A DNA stretch of 64,000 bases from Agarivorans gilvus. Its GTDB lineage: Bacteria; Pseudomonadota; Gammaproteobacteria; Enterobacterales; Celerinatantimonadaceae. The stretch lies in the NCBI RefSeq assembly GCF_001420915.1, contig NZ_CP013021.1, forward strand, positions 1,374,001-1,438,000, given 5' to 3'. How positions within the stretch are numbered: the stretch's first letter is position 1; each line of letters begins with the position of its first letter. Shown piece after piece: positions 9,451 through 18,094 of the stretch. The translations under genes and the position numbers were made by a program. Under the pieces are notes generated by a model, which saw only the letters and a list, made by a program, of their open reading frames with translations, was not told where the DNA came from and did not search any database.

Positions 9451-9489
9451 CCTAGCCAACACCTCGGTGATACTGAGGTGTTGGCTAGG
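9451..9489 (-). terminator. Long hairpin downstream of pomB (T tract lacking)
   Basis: A 15-bp perfect inverted repeat, CCTAGCCAACACCTC (9451-9465) and GAGGTGTTGGCTAGG (9475-9489), with a 9-nt loop. It begins 9 bp past the pomB stop. On the minus strand it is followed by TCGTTTATCC rather than a T run, so it may act as an mRNA 3' stabiliser or a weak terminator. Confidence 0.6.
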
Positions 9490-9497
9490 AGGGAGGG

Positions 9498-10415
9498 TTA
9501 TTGCTCTTCAGAGACGGATATTTCACCCGACTGGCTGGCCTTACCTTGCATTATGCCGATCTCAACACGGCGATTACGGCGGCGATTATCCAAAGTATTA
9601 TTCGGCACTAAAGGATGAGTATCAGCCAAGCCACTCACTACTAAGCGTTCCTCAGCAAAGCCATCGACTTTAATCAACTCATGGGCCACCGACACCGCAC
9701 GCTGACTGGAGAGATCCCAGTTTGAGCGATACAGCTCTGATTCAGCTTGTTGATTATCGGTATGTCCCGAGACTGTCACAATGCCGGGTATGTCTTTAAT
9801 CACTTCGCCCACCCGGCGGATCACCGGTCTAAATTTCGGTTGCAAAAAAGCCGAACCTGAAGGGAAAGCCCCTTTTTCGCGAACTCGAATAATGATTTGC
9901 TGGCCTAAAGACTCGACCTCGATGGCGCCATCTTCAATTTGGTCGCGCAACTGCTGGGCAATCCGTTTAGCGGTTTGGTTTTGCTCGGCCTGAGTTTGTG
10001 ATTGACTCTGGGAAGACTGAGCCTGAGTCGCCGACGAGCGCCCCCCCGTTTGCTGACCAGCCGCTTTTTGTTGGCCACCCGCGTCGGCCTCTTCACCATC
10101 ATGAAATTCCAGTTTAGCCTGAGTCATATCGATGGTTTGCTGCATGATGGTTTCAATTGGTGTGGGTTCAGGGCGACCCGGGCGAAATTCTTGAGCGATA
10201 ACCGAGGTGCCTTTGGGAATATCTTTAACTTCAAGTAAGTTCTGCACCCCAAAGGCATACTTCATTGAGCCGGCAATTTGCTTAAATTTAAGCACGTCCA
10301 TCTCAGAGAAGGCCAACAGCAATACGAAGAAGCACATCAACAAAGACATCAAATCGGCAAAGGTGCCCATCCAAGCGGGCAATCCTTCCGGGGGACATTT
10401 GCAAGGTTCTTCCAT
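9498..10415 (-). CDS. pomB: Sodium-type flagellar stator protein PomB
   Basis: 305 residues. The N-terminal cytoplasmic patch MEEPCKCPPEGLPAWMGTFADLM leads into one membrane helix (about 22-42, LMSLLMCFFVLLLAFSEMD); Asp21 in TFADLM corresponds to the ion-carrying Asp24 of Vibrio PomB. A plug/linker follows, including an unusually Gln/Ser-rich stretch (about 115-150), then an OmpA-like peptidoglycan-binding domain (about 180-285, with SGHTDNQQAESELYRSNWDLSSQRA and NRRRNRRVEI). The sequence FKQIAGSMKYAFGVQNLLEVKDIPKGTS matches the Vibrio PomB group rather than proton MotB. It lies 11 bp after pomA in one operon. Confidence 0.93.
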   Translation of the reverse strand: MEEPCKCPPEGLPAWMGTFADLMSLLMCFFVLLLAFSEMDVLKFKQIAGSMKYAFGVQNLLEVKDIPKGTSVIAQEFRPGRPEPTPIETIMQQTIDMTQAKLEFHDGEEADAGGQQKAAGQQTGGRSSATQAQSSQSQSQTQAEQNQTAKRIAQQLRDQIEDGAIEVESLGQQIIIRVREKGAFPSGSAFLQPKFRPVIRRVGEVIKDIPGIVTVSGHTDNQQAESELYRSNWDLSSQRAVSVAHELIKVDGFAEERLVVSGLADTHPLVPNNTLDNRRRNRRVEIGIMQGKASQSGEISVSEEQ

Positions 10416-10426
10416 TATTGCCTCAT

Positions 10427-11191
10427 CTAGTCGTCAGTGGTGCCCAAAGAGCGTTTGCCCTCTGGAAGATAGTTTTTCAGCACCCCTTCAATTACCCGCG
10501 GGTTTTGACCATCTTGGATCCCCAGCACCGCATCCAAAATCAAGCTTCGATTAAGCTTTTCTTCTCCAGAGCGCAGCATTAGTTTCTCACTAATGGGGAT
10601 CGCCACCATGTTAGCCAAAATGGCACCATACAAGGTAGTTAACAAGGCCACCGCCATCGCAGGACCAATCGATTTAGGGTCGTCCATGTTAGACAGCATA
10701 GCCACCAAACCAATCAAGGTACCAATCATCCCCATCGCTGGGCCTACATCCCCCAAGGCTTTGAAGATACCGGCCCCCATTTCATGGCGCTCAGAGGTTA
10801 ACAGGATGTCTTTTTCCATGGTGGAACGCACCACATCGGCGTCATGCCCATCTACTAGCATGTCGATGCCCTTCTGCATAAAGGGATTGCTAATTTCGGC
10901 TTCTTCTAAGGCTAAGAATCCGCCTTTACGCGCAGCGTCGGCCATTTCTACCGAACGCTCAATCAAGTCTTCAGGTTTATCAACCTTAAACATAAAGGCT
11001 TTGGCGGCGATTTTAACCGCGCCTAGAAATTGCCCTAGGTTGTATTTCATCAATACAACAAACAAGGAGCCACAAAAGACAATTAGTACCGAAGGAATAT
11101 CGACAAAGATGCCTATCCCTCCCCCCATCACCATCGCCATTACTACGAATGCGAAGGCGCCGATAATCCCAATCAGCGTTGCTAAATCCAC
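10427..11191 (-). CDS. pomA: Sodium-type flagellar stator protein PomA
   Basis: 254 residues (Vibrio PomA 253). Four membrane helices: two near the N-terminus (LIGIIGAFAFVVMAMVMGG and IPSVLIVFCGSLFVVLMKY) and two in the second half (VGPAMGMIGTLIGLVAMLSNMDDP and IGPAMAVALLTTLYGAILANMVAIPI). The cytoplasmic loop between them carries the charged residues that contact FliG. The start is GTG at 11191, supported by AAGGAAAA upstream and by the conserved MDLATL N-terminus. With PomB it forms the Na+-driven stator of a polar flagellum. No other flagellar gene lies in this window. Confidence 0.94.
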   Translation of the reverse strand: MDLATLIGIIGAFAFVVMAMVMGGGIGIFVDIPSVLIVFCGSLFVVLMKYNLGQFLGAVKIAAKAFMFKVDKPEDLIERSVEMADAARKGGFLALEEAEISNPFMQKGIDMLVDGHDADVVRSTMEKDILLTSERHEMGAGIFKALGDVGPAMGMIGTLIGLVAMLSNMDDPKSIGPAMAVALLTTLYGAILANMVAIPISEKLMLRSGEEKLNRSLILDAVLGIQDGQNPRVIEGVLKNYLPEGKRSLGTTDD

Positions 11192-11413
11192 TGTGTTTTC
11201 CTTTTAACCTGTAGCCTAGAGATTTTTATTTTACTAATACTAGCCTACTCCAAAAACAGAATCGAAGATAATTTTGTGTTCTCATTTCAAGGTCTTGAAA
11301 GCTCAAGCACTATTATATTTATCGGCCAAAATGAAAATACTTGAGTTGCAAGTTTGACCTCCCACAGAGCCTAGGGTAAGTTTGCGCCAGCACTAGCTTG
11401 AGAGGGATTGACC

Positions 11414-11659
11414 ATGGCCGTCAAAAAACCAGAAAACATGAAATTTGAAGAGACGCTCAATGAACTAGAAGATATTGTTCAGCAATTAGAGCAAGGCGAG
11501 TTAAGTTTAGAAGAATCTCTTAAACAATTTGAACGCGGCATCAGCTTAGCCAATGCAGGCCAAAGTAAATTGCAACAAGCCCAACAACAAGTGGATGTTC
11601 TTCGTCACCAAGCCAGTGGCGATACCCTAGAACCCTTAATTCAGGAGCCATCTGAGTGA
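11414..11659 (+). CDS. xseB: Exodeoxyribonuclease VII small subunit
   Basis: 81 residues from the ATG at 11414, which has GAGAGGG 7 bases upstream; a TTG two codons earlier is less likely. The motif FEETLNELEDIVQQLEQGELSLEESLKQFERGI is diagnostic for XseB, a small helical protein that assembles in several copies on XseA to form the single-strand-specific exonuclease VII. It overlaps the next gene by 4 bases (GTGA), implying translational coupling with ispA and the usual xseB-ispA-dxs operon. Confidence 0.93.
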   Translation: MAVKKPENMKFEETLNELEDIVQQLEQGELSLEESLKQFERGISLANAGQSKLQQAQQQVDVLRHQASGDTLEPLIQEPSE

Positions 11660-12540
11660 ATCAACAGCTAGCCAGCTGCATTGCTGACTACCAAAGCCGA
11701 ATCAATCATCACCTTGAGCAAGTTCTGGCGGCACAAGGAGCAACCGAGCCTCAGCTGTTAGCCGCAATGCGCCATGGTTTACTGCTGGGTGGTAAGCGGA
11801 TCCGCCCCTTATTGGTCTATTTGGTGGGGCAGCTCAATGACGCCGACAATCAAGCCCTAGATGCCGCTGCAGCAGCAGTGGAATGCATTCACGCCTATTC
11901 ATTGATTCATGATGATTTACCCGCCATGGACGACGACGACCTGCGCCGCGGCCAGCCCACCTGTCACAAGGCCTTTGATGAAGCCACCGCAATACTTGCG
12001 GGTGATGCCTTACAAAGCTTGGCCTTTAGTCTGATTGCCGATGCGCCGGTAAGTGACCAACAAAAAGTGATGATGTTGAGGGTACTCAGCCAAGCTGCCG
12101 GTTATCAGGGCATGTGTGGTGGCCAAGCCATAGACATCGTATCAACCAATCAAAAAATATCGCTGCAGCAACTCGAACAGCTGCATCAGCATAAAACCGG
12201 CGCATTGATAAAAGCCGCCATTATGTTAGGTGCGATTTGTGGCAACATTGCCCAATCAGAGCAGCAAGCTTTAAGCGCCTACGCCGATGCTCTAGGCCTA
12301 GCCTTTCAGGTGAGAGACGATATTTTAGACATTATTAGTGATACTGATACTTTAGGAAAACCGCAGGGCTCTGATCAAGCCTTAAACAAAAGCACCTACC
12401 CAAGTTTATTGGGATTACAGGGCGCCATCGACAAAGCGGAAAGCTTAGGTAAAGAAGCGCTTCAAGCATTAGAGCGTTTGCCTTACAATAGCCAAATGCT
12501 AGCTTTGCTAGCCGATTACGTCGTGCATCGAAACAACTAG
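11656..12540 (+). CDS. ispA: (2E,6E)-farnesyl diphosphate synthase
   Basis: 294 residues (E. coli IspA 299), GTG start overlapping the xseB stop. It condenses isopentenyl diphosphate with dimethylallyl/geranyl diphosphate to give farnesyl diphosphate for quinones and undecaprenyl phosphate. The first Asp-rich motif (HDDLPAMDDDDLRRG, about residues 88-102) and the second (VRDDILDIISD, about 220-230) are intact, as is the substrate motif GGKRIRPLL (about 46-54). It acts together with the neighbouring dxs product, which starts the same pathway. Confidence 0.94.
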   Translation: MNQQLASCIADYQSRINHHLEQVLAAQGATEPQLLAAMRHGLLLGGKRIRPLLVYLVGQLNDADNQALDAAAAAVECIHAYSLIHDDLPAMDDDDLRRGQPTCHKAFDEATAILAGDALQSLAFSLIADAPVSDQQKVMMLRVLSQAAGYQGMCGGQAIDIVSTNQKISLQQLEQLHQHKTGALIKAAIMLGAICGNIAQSEQQALSAYADALGLAFQVRDDILDIISDTDTLGKPQGSDQALNKSTYPSLLGLQGAIDKAESLGKEALQALERLPYNSQMLALLADYVVHRNN

Positions 12541-12554
12541 TCGTCAACAATAAA

Positions 12555-12573
12555 AATAATGATAAGCATTTTA
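12555..12573 (+). promoter_or_regulatory. Fur-box-like sequence over the dxs ribosome site
   Basis: AATAATGATAAGCATTTTA matches 15 of 19 positions of the Fur consensus GATAATGATAATCATTATC and ends one base before the dxs ATG. No ordinary Shine-Dalgarno is visible here, so the A/T-rich match may be chance. This is inference from motif similarity only. Confidence 0.3.
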
Positions 12574-12574
12574 T

Positions 12575-14442
12575 ATGACACTGAATATTAAAAATTACCC
12601 TACTCTCGCGCGAGCAAACTTGCCCGCCGACTTACGCCAATTAGAGGCGCAGCAACTACCTCAATTATGCGATGAGCTTCGTCAATATTTATTGAACAGT
12701 GTCAGTCAGTCCAGTGGTCACCTTGCCTCTGGTTTAGGCGCGGTGGAACTCACCGTTGCCTTACATTATGTTTACAATACCCCTTTGACAAATTGGTGTG
12801 GGATGTTGGCCACCAAGCCTACCCGCACAAGATCCTCACCGGTCGACGTGAACAAATGCCCACCATTCGCCAATTCAAAGGTTTACATCCCTTCCCTTGG
12901 CGAGAAGAGAGCGAATACGATGTACTTAGTGTTGGTCACTCTAGCACCTCTATTGGGGCCGCCTTGGGTATGGCTATCGCTGCCGAGAAAGAGCAACAAG
13001 GCCGTAAAGTAGTGGCGGTGATCGGCGACGGCGCGATGACTGCCGGTATGGCTTTTGAAGCGCTTAACCATGCTGGCGCAATTCACAACGATATGCTGGT
13101 GATTCTTAACGATAACGAAATGTCGATTTCTGAGAATGTTGGCGCACTGAATAACTCTTTAGCCAATATACTCTCGGGCTCACTGTATTCCTCGTTGCGC
13201 GAAGGCGGTAAGAAAGTACTAAGTGGCATGCCTCCGATTAAAGAGCTGGCTCGGCGCGCCGAAGAGCACCTGAAAGGCATGGTGGTACCAGGAACCTTAT
13301 TTGAGGAGTTTGGTTTTAACTACATTGGCCCGATTGATGGCCACGATGTAAAAGGCTTAGTTCGCACCCTAAGTAACATGCGTGACTTAAAAGGCCCACA
13401 AATTCTGCATGTAATGACCAAAAAGGGCAAAGGCTACCTTCCAGCCGAGCAAGACCCGATTGGTTATCATGGTGTTCCTAAGTTTGATCCCAGCCAAAAT
13501 AACTTACCTAAAAGTAGCGGCAGCGCCCCCACCTTTTCCAAGGTATTTGGCGACTGGCTATGCGACATGGCCGCTTTAGACCCCAAATTAATGGGAATTA
13601 CTCCAGCCATGCGCGAAGGCTCTGGCATGGTTCGTTTTTCTAAAGAGTTCCCTGAGCAATATTTTGATGTAGCCATTGCCGAGCAACACGCGGTCACCTT
13701 CGCTGCTGGCTTAGCCATCTCGGGTTATCATCCAGTGGTGGCCATCTATAGCACCTTTTTACAACGTGCCTACGATCAAGTCATTCATGATGTTGCCATT
13801 CAAAATTTACCAGTACTGTTTGCCATAGACCGTGCTGGCATTGTTGGCGCCGATGGCCCGACCCACCAAGGGGCTTTTGACTTAAGCTACCTACGCGCGA
13901 TACCTAATTTGGTGATTATGGCGCCCGCTAACGAAAATGAATGTCGGCAAATGCTCTATACCGGCCATCTACACCAAGGCCCTGCTGCAGTGCGTTACCC
14001 GCGTGGTGGAGCCGACAATACACCTATAGAAGCCCAGATGAGCGCGCTAGAAATAGGTAAGGCAAGAGTACTTCGAGAAGGCGCTAAAATTGCAATACTG
14101 AACTTTGGCAGCTTACTTTGCCAGTGCCAATCAGTCGCTGAACAACTCAACGCTAGCTTAGTGGATATGCGCTTTATTAAGCCTCTCGATGAGGACTGCA
14201 TCAAAGCCTTGGCGAACAGCCATGAGCTGCTAGTGACACTGGAAGAAAATGCCATTCAAGGCGGTGCTGGCTCGGCTGTGAATGAATTTTTATTTGCCGA
14301 ACAGCTAAACCAAGTCAAAGTACTTAACATTGGCCTTCCTGACGACTTTATCGAACAAGGTAGCCAACAAGAAATTTACCACTTGCTTGGCCTAGACAGC
14401 GCCGGTATCAAACAAAAAATCGAGCAGTTTATCGCCCGCTAG
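12575..14442 (+). CDS. dxs: 1-deoxy-D-xylulose-5-phosphate synthase, split by -1 frameshift
   Basis: The enzyme joins pyruvate and glyceraldehyde 3-phosphate with thiamine diphosphate, the first step of the MEP isoprenoid pathway. Frame 1 gives the true N-terminus (MTLNIKNYPTLARANLP through HYVYNTP) and then goes wrong. The correct sequence resumes one frame over at KLVWDVGHQAYPHKILTGRR and runs to 14442. Adding one C to the CCCC run at 12780-12783 restores NTPFDKLVWDVG and a 622-residue protein (E. coli 620). The TPP motif VIGDGAMTAGMAFEALNHAG with NDNEMSIS and the transketolase domains are otherwise intact. The gene is normally essential, so a sequencing error is likelier than loss. Confidence 0.9.
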
Positions 14443-15990
14443 TTAGTCGAGGATCTGTAGGTGCTCGAACAAAGGAAACAGGCTGTTGCGATTTAAGCTA
14501 TTAATATCAAGACGCCGATTAGTAGCCCAAATCTTACGTTGCCAGTAAAGCGGAACAAATGCCGCTTGCTGGTACATCACCTTCTCTAGTTCACGAATAA
14601 TTACCGCCCTTTGCTCACCATCTAGCTCCTGCTCGGCGGCTAGAATCAATTCAGAAACCTCTTCATTTTGATATACCCGACAGCGTGTGGCCTGCTTCGG
14701 CTCATCCAGCTCATCGTTTAAGTACATAGCGCGCGCAATAGACAGTACATTGCCAGCATCCTTTTGCCGCCGAGTCAGTACTAAATCGCTTAAACACTGA
14801 CTCACGTTAGCCTGGTAGTCGGCTTCATCCAGCCAACTAGGAACTAAGCGAATATTCACTCGATCCAACATCGACACTAACTGAGAGACCACTTTGGATT
14901 GCTCATCAAACAAGGAATTTGGGATCGCCATGCTTAAACTAAAGCCCTCTGCGTAGCCAGCTTGTTGCAATAGCTGATGCGCCAACAATAAGTTATAACG
15001 AGGCAATAACTCTTCGTTGTAACCAGCTTGCCCAGGAATACTGAGCTGAGTTGATGCCATGGCGTAAGGACCAAGCCCCTCGGCTAAACGGGCATTATCT
15101 ATCGCTAAATTAATAGCCTGACGGACTCGACGCTTGGCTAAAGCCGGATGGTGCTGATTCAACTCAATGGCTAACCACTTCAAACCGCGGGTCTGAATCA
15201 CCGATAGTTGTTTATCTTTATTCAGCAAGTCAACATAGCTATCGGGCACATGATCGATGATATCTACATCACGAGAAAACAGGCTAGCCATGCGCATTTC
15301 TACCTGCTTGATCGGCACCACCTTTATACTACTAACATTGCCCTCGCGCTTACGCCAATAATCTGGATTAACACTAAACTCGGTCACAATACCCGGAACG
15401 TAACGGCTCAATTTGTAAGCCCCCGTTCCCGATATTTGAACAACATGAGATCCATTTTCAGCTTGTTGTTGCGCTAAATAGAACTGTTTATCCACCGGAA
15501 AAACAAGACTAAGGCGTTGAATAAGTTGAGAGAACGGGCGAAAAGTTTGCACTTCGAACTGCAAGCGATTGATCGCTCGTAGGCTCTTAATTGGGGCAAA
15601 CAAAGTATGTAAGTTAGCTTGTTGATTAATTTGCTGGAAGGTCCACTCGACATCTTCAGCGCTCAACAAATTACCAGAATGAAACTTTACGCCATCGCGC
15701 AGCTCAAATTGAACTTGGGTGGGCGAAATGATTTTCCACTTAGTCACCAGACCCAGACCAATGCGCCCCTGCTGGTCACTTAAAAACAAAGGGTCAAACA
15801 ACAGATGGTTAACGAAATTTCGCGAAGTATCTAAATCATCCACGATCGGCTGAGGCTCGGTATGAAAAGCTGTTCCCCAGACCAACTCTTTAGCGTTAGC
15901 TTGGGCTACGCTTGCGCCAAACATAAATAATAATACCAGCCAAGTACCAAGCTGAGTCTTTGATTTTCTTGGCAATAGCAAGCTATTCAC
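14443..15990 (-). CDS. SapA-like peptide ABC transporter substrate-binding protein
   Basis: About 515 residues. The frame is open further upstream, but a terminator at 16035-16062 lies inside that extension, so the start must follow it. The candidates are GTG at 15990 or TTG at 15981, the latter with GGGGTG upstream. Either gives a signal peptide (TWLVLLFMFGASVAQANA). The mature protein is an SBP_bac_5 family periplasmic binder: LVWGTAFHTEPQPIVDDL, FELRDGVKFHSGNLLSAEDVEWTF, ISGTGAYKLSRY and VRQAINLAIDNARLAEGLG. Its layout resembles SapA/DppA-type proteins. It is separated from dppF by the terminator, hence probably its own unit. It abuts dxs tail to tail with no spacer. Confidence 0.75.
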   Translation of the reverse strand: MNSLLLPRKSKTQLGTWLVLLFMFGASVAQANAKELVWGTAFHTEPQPIVDDLDTSRNFVNHLLFDPLFLSDQQGRIGLGLVTKWKIISPTQVQFELRDGVKFHSGNLLSAEDVEWTFQQINQQANLHTLFAPIKSLRAINRLQFEVQTFRPFSQLIQRLSLVFPVDKQFYLAQQQAENGSHVVQISGTGAYKLSRYVPGIVTEFSVNPDYWRKREGNVSSIKVVPIKQVEMRMASLFSRDVDIIDHVPDSYVDLLNKDKQLSVIQTRGLKWLAIELNQHHPALAKRRVRQAINLAIDNARLAEGLGPYAMASTQLSIPGQAGYNEELLPRYNLLLAHQLLQQAGYAEGFSLSMAIPNSLFDEQSKVVSQLVSMLDRVNIRLVPSWLDEADYQANVSQCLSDLVLTRRQKDAGNVLSIARAMYLNDELDEPKQATRCRVYQNEEVSELILAAEQELDGEQRAVIIRELEKVMYQQAAFVPLYWQRKIWATNRRLDINSLNRNSLFPLFEHLQILD

Positions 15991-16034
15991 CCCATACGAA
16001 CAGAATACCGCTACGTTACACCGAAAAAAGCGAT

Positions 16035-16062
16035 AAAAAAAGCGGGAAAAACCCGCTTTTTT
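16035..16062 (-). terminator. dpp operon terminator
   Basis: GCGGG / CCCGC stem with an A5 loop and flanking A and T runs (A7 on one side, T6 on the other), 17 bp past the dppF stop. It marks the end of the dppABCDF unit and excludes the distant ATG of the next gene as a start. Confidence 0.85.
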
Positions 16063-16078
16063 GGTCACGCTAAATAAC

Positions 16079-17107
16079 TTAGGCAATTCGCCCTTCTTCT
16101 CGAGCGAAACAAGCCACTTGCGCGTTATCCTCTTTAACCAAGGCAGGTTGCGATTGATGACAACGTTCATTGGCAAAGCGACAGCGGGCGTGAAAAGCAC
16201 AACCGGCAGGAGGATTAAGTGGTGAAGGTAATTCGCCCTCCAGCTTAATTTTCTCGCGACGATGTGCGGGATCTAGCCGCGGAGTACTCGATAACAGCGC
16301 CTGAGTATAAGGGTGCTTTGGATTACTAAACAATTCCTCACAAGAGGCGTATTCTACTGCCTTACCCAAATACATCACCATTACCTCATCGGCTATGTGT
16401 TCTACCACCGATAAATCGTGAGAAATGAAGATGTAACTTAAACCCATCTCTTGCTGCAAATCCATCATTAGATTGAGCACCTGAGCTTGCACCGATACAT
16501 CCAACGCAGACACCGGTTCGTCAGCCACCACCACTTTCGGATCCAGCATCAAACCACGCGCAATTGCGATACGCTGGCGCTGACCACCAGAAAACATATG
16601 TGGATAGCGGTCATAGTGCTCTGGTCTTAAACCCACTTTGGCCAACATAGCCAAGGCTTTTTGCTTACGCTCAGCCTTCGTCATGTCACTGTTGATAACC
16701 AAAGGCTCTTCTAAAATCGTTCCCACTTTCTTCCGCGGGTTAAGCGAACCGTAAGGGTTTTGGAAGATAATTTGGATCTTTTGCCGCAACACCTTCGCGG
16801 CGTCTTTACCCAAACTTAAAATATCTTTGCCATCGAAACACAGTTCACCTGCGCTAGGTGTTTCAATCATGGTGAGCACACGGGCCAAAGTTGACTTACC
16901 ACAACCCGACTCCCCCACCACCGCCAAGGTTTTGCCTTTCTCTAGGCTAAAGCTAACTCCATCCAAGGCCTTTACCGTTGCATCAGGTTTAAACATCCCG
17001 GCTTTAACTTGGTAATGCTTTTTCACCCCATTCACGGACAATACCGACTGTTGTTCGGTGCTTGCTTCGGCCTGCAGCGCGGCGGCTTTGATAATACTGT
17101 CACTCAT
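16079..17107 (-). CDS. dppF: Dipeptide ABC transporter ATPase DppF
   Basis: 342 residues. An ABC ATPase with Walker A GESGCGKST (about 66-74), signature FSGGQRQR (about 168-175), Walker B VVVADEP and the H-loop SHDLSVV. The C-terminal oligopeptide-transporter extension has the Cys cluster GCAFHARCRFANERC; in relatives such a cluster can hold an Fe-S centre. It pairs with DppD to energise dipeptide uptake across the inner membrane. The start codon overlaps the dppD stop by 4 bases (ATGA). It is the last gene of the operon. Confidence 0.88.
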   Translation of the reverse strand: MSDSIIKAAALQAEASTEQQSVLSVNGVKKHYQVKAGMFKPDATVKALDGVSFSLEKGKTLAVVGESGCGKSTLARVLTMIETPSAGELCFDGKDILSLGKDAAKVLRQKIQIIFQNPYGSLNPRKKVGTILEEPLVINSDMTKAERKQKALAMLAKVGLRPEHYDRYPHMFSGGQRQRIAIARGLMLDPKVVVADEPVSALDVSVQAQVLNLMMDLQQEMGLSYIFISHDLSVVEHIADEVMVMYLGKAVEYASCEELFSNPKHPYTQALLSSTPRLDPAHRREKIKLEGELPSPLNPPAGCAFHARCRFANERCHQSQPALVKEDNAQVACFAREEGRIA

Positions 17108-18084
17108 GCGCTTGGTCTCCCGCTTTCATCTAGTGGAGTGAAACATCTTACTTGTCGCTTCCCTTCGCCTTGCAGAGGCGGTTGTTGTTGCTGACACCGC
17201 TCTGTTGCGTATGGGCAACGGGGGTTTAGCAAACATCCAACAGGACGGTCATAAGCCCCTGGAACCACCCCTGGCAGCGCATCTAAACGCTCTTTCCCGG
17301 CTGAAGACTCTGGCAGAGAACGCAGCAGAGCTTGGGTATAAGGGTGTTTCGGTTTAGAGAAAATCTCTTCGGCCGGTCCTGTTTCAACCACCTGTCCGGC
17401 ATACATCACGATCACCCGATGCGCCGACTCGGCTACTAGCGCCAAATCATGGGTAATTAATACTAAACCCATATTTTTTTTCTTTTGCAGATCCAATAGC
17501 AAATCCACGATCTGCGCCTGAATAGTTACGTCCAAAGCGGTGGTCGGTTCATCAGCAATCAACAGTTTAGGGTCACAAGCAATAGCCATGGCAATCATCA
17601 CCCGTTGGCTCATGCCACCAGACAACTGGTGAGGATAGCTCTTCAAGCGAGATTTAGGATCCGGAATGCCCACCTGTTCCAGCAGCTCAATCACCCGTTG
17701 ACGACGCCACTTCTTATCACCGCTTTGGTGAATTTTTAGCGCTTCGCTAATTTGGTACTCAACGGTATAACAAGGGTTCAGACTCGACATCGGCTCTTGG
17801 AAAATCATCGCGATTTCAGCACCCGTAATGGCACGGCGTTTGTTTTCCGACATGGCCAATAAGTCTTGCCCTTCAAACTTGAGGGTTTCAGCCTTCACCT
17901 TTCCGGGGTATTCAATCAGGCCCATAATCGATAGCGAGCTAACACTCTTACCCGAACCCGATTCCCCAACAATACCAACAATTTCACCTTTCTCTACGCT
18001 ATAGCCCACTTGGTCAACCGCACGAAATGGGTTATCGCCATCACCAAAGTCAACAGTAAGGTTATTTACTTCTAATAAAGACAC
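17104..18084 (-). CDS. dppD: Dipeptide ABC transporter ATPase DppD
   Basis: 326 residues, GTG start (MSLLEVNNLTVDFGDG). Walker A GESGSGKSVSSL (about 40-51), signature LSGGMSQR, Walker B LLIADEPTTALD, H-loop THDLALV. The C-terminal oligo/dipeptide extension contains GCLLNPRCPYATERCQ. It is the partner ATPase of DppF, with a 10-bp gap to dppC. OppD-type proteins are close relatives, but the whole operon and the DppA sequence favour the dipeptide system. Confidence 0.88.
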   Translation of the reverse strand: MSLLEVNNLTVDFGDGDNPFRAVDQVGYSVEKGEIVGIVGESGSGKSVSSLSIMGLIEYPGKVKAETLKFEGQDLLAMSENKRRAITGAEIAMIFQEPMSSLNPCYTVEYQISEALKIHQSGDKKWRRQRVIELLEQVGIPDPKSRLKSYPHQLSGGMSQRVMIAMAIACDPKLLIADEPTTALDVTIQAQIVDLLLDLQKKKNMGLVLITHDLALVAESAHRVIVMYAGQVVETGPAEEIFSKPKHPYTQALLRSLPESSAGKERLDALPGVVPGAYDRPVGCLLNPRCPYATERCQQQQPPLQGEGKRQVRCFTPLDESGRPSA

Positions 18085-18094
18085 AAGATTTCTC

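Noticed and set aside
15991..16200. N-terminal extension of the SapA-like protein to an ATG at 16200
   Set aside because: It overlaps the end of dppF and crosses a strong terminator; the signal peptide appears only after 15990.
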